DNA of 64,000 nucleotides from Podospora pseudoanserina (Eukaryota > Ascomycota > Sordariomycetes > Sordariales > Podosporaceae). The stretch spans positions 4,588,001-4,652,000 of the forward strand of contig NC_085921.1 in assembly GCF_035222485.1 (NCBI RefSeq), in the 5' to 3' direction. Positions 56,513 to 64,000 of this stretch are shown here, in pieces (within the stretch, counting starts at the first letter, position 1; each line of letters begins with the position of its first letter). The position numbers and the translations under genes are program-made. The notes under the pieces are model-generated. The model did not search any database. It was not told the origin of the DNA and saw only the letters and a program-made list of their open reading frames with translations.

Positions 56513-58507
56513 ATGGAGCCTTCAAGTTCGAATACTGGTTTTATCCAGCAACAGCCCGTGATCAACAACCAGTTCTATGATGATGTGAGCTACCAAAGAG
56601 TGGCCAGATGTATGCTTCCCTGTAGGAACTTTCATCACAAAATCACTAACAGCTGATAGTATTCCTGCCATCGGATATCCTTGACAAAATCACACCCGAT
56701 GCTACTCAGATCGGCCAAGAGGTCTTGTCTCAGCAAGTCTTCGATTGGGTAACTGACGCCGAGCATAACCAGCCATATCTGCGCGGAAATGGCCGGGATT
56801 CATTCGGCAAGCCCAAAAGCGAGCTGGTTGTTGGCGAGGGATGGCGAAAACTTCAAGACTATGGCTTCAAAAAGGGGTAAACGTCTACAAGACCTACATG
56901 CCGGGTTGCTGTGCTAATGCCATCGCAGAGTCGTTGCTTTGAACTACGACACTGACCACGGTCCTTACACTCGCCTTGTCCAGTTTTTGCGGTGCCACCT
57001 CTGGGAAGCATCATGCGCTAATACCCTCTGCCCAGCGGCTATGCAAGATGGCGCGGCCCGTCTCCTTCAACATCATCTGTTCACTTCCGCCGCGAAGAAA
57101 CTCTCGCCGATTGAACGTGAGGTCTTTCAGAATGCCTACAGCCACCTAACCTCCCGTGACCCAACCAAAACATGGACCAGCGGCCAATGGATGACCGAGC
57201 GAACTGGCGGCAGTGACGTATCTCAGACAGAAACCGTAGCCACTTACGACCCCTTTCCTTCCTCAGCCCCAGTCCCCTTGGCATCACAGTCCGAATCCGT
57301 CCCCCTCGGCCCATGGTCCATCTCCGGCTTCAAGTGGTTCTCATCAGCCACCGACTCCCACATGACCATTCTCCTCGCCAGAACCCATCCCTCCAAGGGC
57401 GTATCCGCCTTCTTCGCCCCCATGCGCCGCCATAACCCTTCCCTAGTCTCCCACACGGGCGAAAGCGGAAACGGCACCGAACTCAACGGCATCACCATCC
57501 AGCGTCTCAAGCACAAATTCGGCACCCAATCCCTCCCTACAGCAGAGCTCGAGCTCAAGGGTATGCGAGGTTGGCTTATTGGCGAGGAGGGCAAAGGAAT
57601 CCAGGAAATCAGCACCATCCTCAACATCACCCGCGTGCACACTACCGTCTCTTCCATGGGCTACCTCGGGCGTTCGCTCGGCATCGCCCGGTCCTTTGCC
57701 CTTGTCCGCCTCGTCGGAATGGGCAAAGGCAAGCGAATTGCCTTGTCGTCGCACCCTTTGCATATGAGAACACTGGCCAATATGACGACTGACTACCACG
57801 GTATGATGCTGCTGACGTTTTACACAATCCACGCTCTCGGTCTGGATGAGCGGTCTCTTACCTCCAACCAAGCAGCGACAAAGGTCCCGACTCCACCTAA
57901 GGAGTTGGTCCAGCCTTTACTCAGGGTACTGTCCAGTCTTCACAAGTCCTATGTCTGCGAGACAACTGTCCCACTGGTGTACGGCTGCATGGAAGCGCTG
58001 GGAGGGGTAGGATACATGCAGAATGTCGAGTCTGAGCATCTCAATATCTCTAGACTGTTCCGTGATTGCTGCGTTGGTTCTATTTGGGAGGGGACGACTG
58101 ATGTCTTGGCTAGTGATACGCTTCGTGCTTTGAAGCACCCCCTGAGCGGGAAGCAGTCAGTTCAAGCTTTGGATTGGTTGATTCTGTCTTCGAAGAATGC
58201 AGGGTTGGTGGAGGAATGGCAAGTGTTGAAGAACAAGATTGATATGGGCAAGCAGGAGGAACTGTTGCCTGAGGCTAGGGGGTTGGTGTTTAGGATTGCG
58301 GAGATTATCATCTCGGTGCTGTACTTGGTTGATGCTGAGGCTGATCCGGGGGTTGAGATTGAGGCTATGTGTGCTAGGTTTATGGAGAAGAAGGGTTTCA
58401 GTGTTTATGAGGCGCCGGGGAAGAGGGCAAGGGAACGAGGGTTGAAGCTCGATCAGGCGATTGTTTATGGCGCTGGGAAGGACCTTGCTCAGGGGGCGAA
58501 GCTCTAA
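56513..58507 (+). CDS. AidB-like acyl-CoA dehydrogenase
   Basis: FAD-containing acyl-CoA dehydrogenase superfamily member. Exons 56513-56584, 56653-56876, 56929-58507; 624 residues. Evidence: GQWMTERTGGSDVSQTET is the AidB-type middle-domain signature; SISGFKWFSSATDS and FFAPMRR belong to the beta domain; HKFGTQSLPTAELEL and GEEGKGIQEISTILNITRVH lead into the C-terminal helical domain; YGCMEALGGVGYMQN and CVGSIWEGTTDVLASD match the family C-terminus with its WEGTTxVL flavin contact. Bacterial AidB is induced by alkylating agents and binds DNA, but fungal members are mostly uncharacterised and could act on fatty acyl-CoAs. Its divergent neighbour is a repair-type SNF2 ATPase, which is suggestive but no more. 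No PTS1 at the end (AQGAKL is only weakly SKL-like). Confidence 0.87.
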
Positions 58508-59343
58508 ATGTTGACTATCGTAAACAAAAATCTCAGCGTGCTCTAACAGTACAGATGTGCTTCCAACCGCCCATAAGACGAGGGTCACTACACCAAGATT
58601 TGCTTGCATGTTTTAGTAACTGACACTGAAAAAGAAAGGAACAAAAGTCATCCTAGCCTCAAGCTTCGGTTTCCTTGCCCCCCAGCTTCATCGTCCGAGC
58701 ATTCTCATACCAGCGTTCGCGAGCCTCGAGTGCTTCAGCCAAAATATCGAAGAAATGAGAACTGGCCCGTGGCATCGCAAGCAAGCGAGGCGCAACGGAT
58801 CCGTGTGCGACGTGCCTGGTAGCCTGCTTCCGTCGATCATATTTTCGAGTAGGGGGAGGAGAGGATGAAGGAACAGAAGGAGACAGCATGAACCCCAAGG
58901 AGGCTCGCCAGAAGGCGAATAGGCGGGCAATCTTCTGTCTCTCTCTCTCTCTCTCTCGCTGGCGCTTCGCAACAGTTCAGCGTCGCCACATGTTGCCACG
59001 ATTTTCGCCTGCGAGCGCGATTCGTCGGCAGACCAATTTCAGCCGAGCATCTCGTACTCTTCTTGTTCATCTGAAGTTGACGTTTGCGGATATTACACTT
59101 CTTTTTCGGTAGGTATTTTGAGCCTTTCTCAATCTGCCGTCTGAGCTTTTCCTGCTCGAAATGTTAGCTTTCCGAACAGCTTCTTCACTCCACACAAGCA
59201 TTTGTCTAAGGTACGTACCCTTAGGCAGTGAGACGAGCAAAAGTATTGTTGCTTATTTATCAAATATATAGGTATATAACACACCCCGGTGACATCCGAC
59301 TTTATCCCCATCTCCAACACCGTATTCCCACCGCAACCACCCC
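58508..59343. other. Intergenic region with a CT microsatellite
   Basis: 3' flank of the acyl-CoA dehydrogenase gene and downstream flank of the small secreted protein copy at 59344. A (CT)n run lies at about 58937-58957. No gene is seen; I looked for another cysteine-rich exon here on both strands and found none. Confidence 0.5.
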
Positions 59344-59734
59344 TCACTGCCAGTTTTCATCCGGCACCGGGCATCCAATCCTCTGCTGGCAGCCAAACCC
59401 AGGATCGGCCCCTCCACAGCAGGTCACAAAGGCCAAGGCGTGATCATGGTTCGTGCCGGGGCAAAGCTGAAGGTAAAGTGTTGGGACCTGCGAGACTGGG
59501 TGAGGCATGAAAGAGGTAAGACATACCTGCTGCCAATTCAGAGTGCTACCGATGGCAGCGTTAGCACGTGGCCTGATTTCGAAGGGTCAACGTCACTGGA
59601 GCACCCACAGCTGTATAAGCAATCACCGGTCATTGGAGCTGGTAGCGGGGAGGGGATTTGATGACGTTGGGGGAGGGAGCGGTGATGGCGGTGGCGGCGG
59701 TCAAAACCAAGAGGAGAGTGGTGAAAGTGCGCAT
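59344..59734 (-). pseudogene. Broken copy 1 of a small secreted cysteine-rich protein gene
   Basis: Two-exon layout as in the intact copy at 61550-61922. First-exon remnant: 59734-59527, beginning MRTFTTLLLVLTAATA, a signal peptide that resembles the intact copy's MRAFTTFIM. The frame stops after 34 codons. The family's C-x3-C-x-C block (GDCLYSCGC) follows in another frame at about 59620-59640, and the paired-cysteine region after it is degraded by stops. The splice donor GTATGT (59526) and acceptor (TTCAG, ending 59467) are kept. The second exon, 59466-59344, is fully open: 40 codons with TCCGG, GFGC and GCP like the intact copy. At 208 nt, the first exon is out of phase with this exon (intact copy: 204 nt). 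Sequencing errors could mimic this, but two separate faults in one exon argue for decay. Confidence 0.75.
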
Positions 59735-60539
59735 TGTGGGTAGATCTTTTGGCTTGAGTTGAGTTTTGATGATCTTTTTCTACCTACATACCTACTTATG
59801 AGAGGGAAGGCAGAGCTGTTTGTCGATATATATCTCGAGTTGTCTCTAAGCAGCGATGGAAACAATACCTCCGAAAGCTGTTGGTCTTTTACCCCTGCTT
59901 CTATATACTGTAAATTCCTACCTGTTTACTTGGCAGGTAGTAGTGGTGATGCGACCAGGTACTTTTGCAAACTCGGACAAAGGAAAAGAGACTATTGTGG
60001 CATCACATACAGCATAGGCATAAGCAACACTCTCAGCGATCTCTCTAAGGGTTAGTAAGAGTGCTTTAAGACCTCGACTACGATTCGGCAGCTCATTACA
60101 AACTCTTCAGGTTTTTGTTTCCGTCATCAATTCCCATTTATTATCCGAGAAACGGGCAGAAACATCACCAAGTGCATGGCTCTTGTGATGGCACTTGGCA
60201 GTTGGTGACGCGGGCTTTAGAGCGGAGCGGGCAATCTGCAGAACCAAAGAGCATGCAAACCCTGCAGGTTTGAGTCCCATGATGCGAATCGTATGGAATT
60301 ATCGATTGCATTCAGACGCTATCTTCTTTAAGCCCCCAGAACTTCATGTTGTTGGGACCAATTCAAGGCTCTCAGGTTGACCCTCAACCTACACCAACTC
60401 CCTAACAGGAACACTCTCTCCACCATTGCCGACAACTGCAGTCTCGGCCATTGCAATGTCATACTTATAACCGTACGTCTCCAGTGAGGGCCCCTGTCTA
60501 CGTAGCTATTGCCCCCATCAGGCCTAGGGCAACGCGTCT
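59735..60539. other. Spacer between tandem secreted-protein copies
   Basis: No gene. Contains upstream sequence of copy 1 and downstream sequence of copy 2. Open frames are short and unsupported. Confidence 0.5.
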
Positions 60540-60870
60540 TCTGCGAACACCCATAGCCGTTCTTGCTCCCGCAGCAGTTGCGAACGTCGTAGCACCAGTG
60601 AGGTTCATCTTGACGCATGTCTGCCTCAATGTCAGCAAGCCATCCACTCCTCATTCATGGTAGAAATAGAGGGATTGGGTTCTCGTCGAAGGTCCCATCA
60701 ATGGAGGCACAGCACTGAGCAGAGAGATCATCCTCAGCACACCAGCAGTCGTACTGGCACCTGCGATCAATCTTGTTGATTATCGACCAGAGGAAGTCAG
60801 GGACATGAAGGGCGGTGGTGGTGCTGGCCAAACCGGCCAACGAGAAAAGCAAGGTAGCGGAGACGCGCAA
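60540..60870 (-). pseudogene. Broken copy 2 of a small secreted cysteine-rich protein gene
   Basis: The first exon is intact in frame from ATG at 60870. It encodes a signal peptide (MRVSATLLFSLAGLASTTTA) and the C-x3-C-x-C-x8-CC block (CQYDCWCAED, QCC), then GTFDE. Where the intact copy has a GTATGT donor, this copy reads CTATTT, so the frame runs on to a stop at 60655 (71 residues). The intron's branch-like CTGAC (about 60633-60637) and CAG acceptor (ending 60621) survive. The second-exon remnant (from 60620) aligns with the intact copy up to MN-T, then shifts frame by one base at about 60578-60585, just before the paired cysteines. It may still make the short 71-residue secreted product. 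I call it a pseudogene relative to the family, with that caveat. Confidence 0.7.
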
Positions 60871-61549
60871 GTTGTATTCGTGGTAGTTAAGCTTGTGCGT
60901 TATGCCGGCATCCGTGATGGTAAAGTATTCTGCAAGGAAGGAAAACGCACCTAGTGGACACTGTGGGCAGATGATGAGATGTTAAGACCTACGAGATAGT
61001 GTGCCGAGGAAGCGGATCAGCTTTCGATGGCGTCTACAAAGCCAGAGTCTTCTTGTTTGACGAATGGTAAGACTGGGCCGAGATACGGAGACCGAAGTTA
61101 TACTGCTGCCTATGAACTTGGCCTCATCACATTGGTTGGAGTGTTTGTTGCAAGGTTGAAAACATGGACCCTGCAGCAACACTTCCAACTACATAATCTT
61201 TGTGTAACGAGGAGTGTAAACATGGATACTAATTGACAGCCTGACTACACGCAACGTTTGAAGACCAGCTTTACCTGTCTTATATTCCTCTTTTCTCGGT
61301 TCATTCGACGTCGCAAGAGATAATCCTCTAGATTCCTATTTGTACCTAGGCAGGTGTGTACTGAAACGAAACATAGCTAGATATTTCCCGGGGGCCCCCA
61401 ATTAACTCTTACCAACGAACCGGAATTTCCACCATCACCGTCTATCACCATCAGAACCTCACACTCCAAAGATCTCCCACCATGAGCTTCCATCACTGTC
61501 AATCCTTATGACCATCGCCAACTCACTTCAGCTACCCCATATCAACTCC
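60871..61549. other. Spacer between tandem secreted-protein copies
   Basis: Upstream region of copy 2 and downstream region of the intact copy. No gene is seen. Confidence 0.5.
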
Positions 61550-61922
61550 CTACCACTGACCAGGAGCCGGGCATCCAACATCAAACCCACAACCATAACC
61601 CCCCCCACAGCACTGGGTGTAATCCTGAGCCGTGGTATTATTCATATCGACGCACCACTATCAGAAACATCACCTGTTAGCAACCGCCTGAGGCACCCCC
61701 GGCAGGAAAAATACATACGCCAATGGACTCATCAAACCTTCCCCCAGAAGCACCACAGCACTCCTTGCTCTGCTCGACAGAGTCGGCGCAGGTGCAGAGG
61801 TAAAGGCATTCGTCGTTGGCGAGAGCGTCCCTGACAAGAGGCGAGAGAGCAGAAGACGTAGGAGCGGCGATGGTGCCGCTTGCGAGGCTGAGAGCCATGA
61901 TGAAAGTGGTGAAAGCGCGCAT
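61550..61922 (-). CDS. Small secreted cysteine-rich protein, intact copy (103 aa)
   Basis: Two exons (61922-61719, 61657-61550) joined in phase 0 across a 61-nt intron with a GTATGT donor and CTGATAG acceptor. The product has a signal peptide (MRAFTTFIMALSLASGTIAA) and a mature part of about 80 residues with ten cysteines spaced C-x3-C-x-C-x9-CC-x13-C-x13-CC-x5-C-x5-C. The product ends CPAPGQW. The regular spacing suggests five disulfides. Secretion is predicted from the leader; the function is unknown. Small secreted cysteine-rich fungal proteins include effectors, antimicrobial peptides and surface proteins, and nothing here decides between them. Two degenerate tandem relatives lie downstream on the same strand at about 1.1-kb spacing. 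A TATA-like box lies 110 bp upstream. Confidence 0.8.
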
Positions 61923-62552
61923 TTTGGATGCTCTTTAAGTAGCTTGATTGTGACAAAGGTAGCTGTGTTGTGAAAGCCTGTCTCGGTGATGCTGGGGACA
62001 ACTCTCTCCTTTGGGTGTTCTTCCTCTCAACTTATATACTCGGCGCCCAAACTCCTGGAAGGTTGGAATATCGGGATGACCCCATAGTATTTTGCTACAC
62101 CAAGAGGTAAAAAAAGGGGGAAGGCCCAGATTATCGCCAACAGTATACCTCTGGTGACGCGGCCATAACTAATGTGACGCGGCCATAGCTACTGTATACC
62201 AACACAAGTCCCCCTTCCTATTATTCTCTCGGTTGGCCCCTTATCTCTAGTCCTCACCACACAGCATCACCACAAGTTAAGAACTTGTGTTTGCTCTGCC
62301 CCATAACGCATCACACCGTCAAGTCCGGCCCTTACGCAACACTCGCCCGGTTAGGTATGCGCTCGCCTCCCCAATAGGGTAAGCCCCCCTTATCACAATC
62401 GGCATCAAACATCACAAGCCAACTTGATGTAACATCTTGCTGATTCGCCACGAACAGCTCTATTACATGCTGCGGCGCGCTTTGGCCCTATCCTGCTAGC
62501 CAGTCAAAGCTGTGCCTTTCCCCTTAAACACCCAGCACAACAACACCCCCCC
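61923..62552. other. Promoter of the intact secreted-protein gene and 3' flank of Med1
   Basis: About 630 bp without a gene. It holds a TATA-like element on the minus strand and a short duplicated GTGACGCGGCCATA unit at about 62154-62189. Confidence 0.55.
62032..62039 (-). promoter_or_regulatory. TATA-like box upstream of the intact secreted-protein gene
   Basis: On the minus strand the sequence reads GTATATAAG, about 110 bp before the start codon at 61922. The distance fits a TATA box plus a leader of about 80 nt. The two broken copies show no comparable element at this position. Confidence 0.5.
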
Positions 62553-64000
62553 TTAATTCCCCCACCTCGTCACCAGAAAGTTCGCCCACTTCCCAATATC
62601 CTCCAACGCCTCCAACACCAACCCAATATCTTCCACCCTCCTCGTCCTCCCATTCTTCCCCATCATGTTCCCCTCATCCAGCACATTCTGCGCCTCTACA
62701 TGGACATGCCCATTCTCCCTAATCTCGAGGAGGATGTTCGCCGTCTTGTTCTCACTGAACGGGAACACAATCTGAAGACGCGGAACCGGAAGGATGGTGA
62801 GAGTAACATCAATGTTCAAGTCCAGCTTCTTCCCGGTTTCATTCGCTCCCCGTTTGGTTTCGGCCGCGGCATCATCCTCTTGCCTGATGCCAGCAGACGA
62901 ACCCCCGTTCAAGCCGGACTGCATGAAGCCAGAAAACTCATCCATGTTAGTTTTGGTCATTATAGTTCCGTCCCCGGCAGTCGTTGGCGATACTTTCGTC
63001 GAGCTGAACGTGATATTTGTGCCGGCGTCCTCCTCGAAGCTGTTCTCCAGCAGGATCGACAAAAAAACATATTGCCGAAGATGGGGCAACATCATCACCA
63101 GGTGTTGAGGGTGAGAAAAGGTGAGCTCGGTAAGAGTCTTGCCATAGACTGGCTCGTAGACGTAGAGAGTATTCGTGTGGTTCATGATCTGCACCTCCTC
63201 GCTTTCGTTGGGGTGCGGAAAGTTGGGGATCTTCTTGTGGCATACTGTGGTCCTCGCTTCGGCGTTGGCTTGGTCGCTGCTCTTAAGATTGCCAGTGTTG
63301 GGCGCCTGGGGGAGTACCAAGTTGTCAAAGGTGGTCAGCTTTTCGGGGGCGCTGTCCACCACCCCAACGCCGAGTTGCCGTATCTTGTCCCAGAGATCGG
63401 CGGATATGTGAATGGGAGGGTCGAAGATGGCTTGAAACACGGCTTCAGGAAGACGTGGGGCGTGGAGCAGAACCCCTGGATCTGATTTCTCATCCTCGGG
63501 GGTTGGAAGATAGGTCGGGGGCGGGTCGAGCCAGTCAACGACAGGCCCCAATTCATCAGGCAATGGCATCCTCTCAACGTCCACACTGATCCATTTGTCA
63601 GAGATGCGTACTGGGCTGACGGGGTTGTTTGGGTTTAGGGAGGTGCATCCGATGAGAAGACTCCATGTTTTGCTGTTGTCGATCATCTCGGCGGTTTGCT
63701 CTGGGGTTTCTCTCTTGAAATTTCTGCCCTGCTTCCAATAATCTAGGCTCAGACCTGTCTTGTGGCGCGAGTTCATCGTTGGTCTGCCACTTCTAGTGCA
63801 GATCGCGAGACACTCGATCTCGAAATCTCGTTTGCCCGCAAAGGCCGGCTCTTCTTTCAGCTTTTGGATTTCCCAATGATGTAGGCGAAATAAACTTTCG
63901 TAGACCCCAGCCACGGCCTCGTACAAATTAAGTCCAGGGTTCAGGCTGAGTTTGTCTAGCATGGCGAGCCTTTCAAAGTTGTCCGCAAATCCGGCGAGAG
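62553..64000 (-). CDS. med1: Mediator complex subunit 1 (Med1), C-terminal part, 5' end beyond the window
   Basis: Partial gene: the frame is open to the right edge (ADNFERLAMLDKLSLNPG reads through 63962), so the true start lies outside. At least 482 residues are present. Med1 belongs to the middle module of Mediator and links regulators to RNA polymerase II. Evidence: the fungal Med1 blocks DFEIECLAICTRSGRPTMNS, GLSLDYWKQGR, and the C-terminal ending EALEDIGKWANFLVTRWGN, with a central EPVYGKTLTELTFSHPQHL stretch. No intron is seen in this part. The product in between is variable and charged, as in other fungal Med1 proteins. Alternative: none as good; moderate reliance on memory of the family. 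Confidence 0.8.
   Translation of the reverse strand, partial: LAGFADNFERLAMLDKLSLNPGLNLYEAVAGVYESLFRLHHWEIQKLKEEPAFAGKRDFEIECLAICTRSGRPTMNSRHKTGLSLDYWKQGRNFKRETPEQTAEMIDNSKTWSLLIGCTSLNPNNPVSPVRISDKWISVDVERMPLPDELGPVVDWLDPPPTYLPTPEDEKSDPGVLLHAPRLPEAVFQAIFDPPIHISADLWDKIRQLGVGVVDSAPEKLTTFDNLVLPQAPNTGNLKSSDQANAEARTTVCHKKIPNFPHPNESEEVQIMNHTNTLYVYEPVYGKTLTELTFSHPQHLVMMLPHLRQYVFLSILLENSFEEDAGTNITFSSTKVSPTTAGDGTIMTKTNMDEFSGFMQSGLNGGSSAGIRQEDDAAAETKRGANETGKKLDLNIDVTLTILPVPRLQIVFPFSENKTANILLEIRENGHVHVEAQNVLDEGNMMGKNGRTRRVEDIGLVLEALEDIGKWANFLVTRWGN

Noticed and set aside
60229-60300. A tRNA-like T-loop (GGTTTGAGTCCC) near 60264
   Set aside because: The flanking stem does not pair and no anticodon arm or acceptor stem can be drawn.
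1-64000. CRISPR arrays, bacterial promoters or operons
   Set aside because: The introns, eukaryotic protein families and spacing show a fungal nuclear genome; no direct-repeat-spacer array is present.

Overview
The window is genomic DNA of a filamentous ascomycete, most likely a Sordariomycete close to the Sordariales (Neurospora/Podospora side). Genes are protein-coding, mostly interrupted by 50-70 nt introns with GTATGT/GTAAGT-type donors, CTGAC-like branch sites and YAG acceptors. They are separated by kilobase-sized intergenic regions, and the proteins match ascomycete families. I joined exons by hand and checked every listed join for phase; I ran no homology search.

Layout left to right: class I/II chitin synthase (-, 524-3909); Sly1 SM protein of ER-Golgi transport (-, 6252-8791); a large Gln-rich nuclear protein with a PP1-docking KVTF motif and a C-terminal CCCH finger, PNUTS/Ppn1-like (+, 11448-16482); phosphopantothenoylcysteine decarboxylase of CoA synthesis in 12 exons (-, 17152-18584); NASP/Sim3-type histone chaperone (+, 19622-21100); Gyp1-type TBC Rab-GAP (-, 21741-23834); Hrp1-type two-RRM protein with a 1.3-kb intron (+, 24440-27883); phytanoyl-CoA dioxygenase-like enzyme (-, 28162-29109); SAP-like N-terminus membrane protein (-, 29718-31068); cytochrome P450 (-, 31624-33714); a 3.7-kb gene-poor stretch; a fungal-specific Cys/His-domain regulator-like protein (-, 37386-40545); an 8.9-kb gene-poor stretch; isocitrate lyase (-, 49467-51230); ERCC6L2-like SNF2 ATPase (-, 52766-55873) divergent from an AidB-like acyl-CoA dehydrogenase (+, 56513-58507); three tandem copies of a small secreted cysteine-rich protein gene (-, 59344-61922); and the 3' part of Mediator subunit Med1 (-, 62553 to the window end).

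Most genes are unlinked housekeeping functions: cell wall, vesicle traffic, CoA synthesis, chromatin, mRNA 3'-end processing, glyoxylate cycle and transcription. There is no operon or obvious biosynthetic cluster. The part I find most novel is the secreted cysteine-rich family at 59.3-61.9 kb. One copy is intact with two exons and ten cysteines. Two neighbouring copies keep the same architecture but carry frameshifts and, in one, a lost splice donor, so the locus looks like a tandem array under birth and death. Other points of interest are exons of 10-14 nt in three genes, an open reading frame inside the long Hrp1 intron, and a conserved-looking Cys/His domain without a name.
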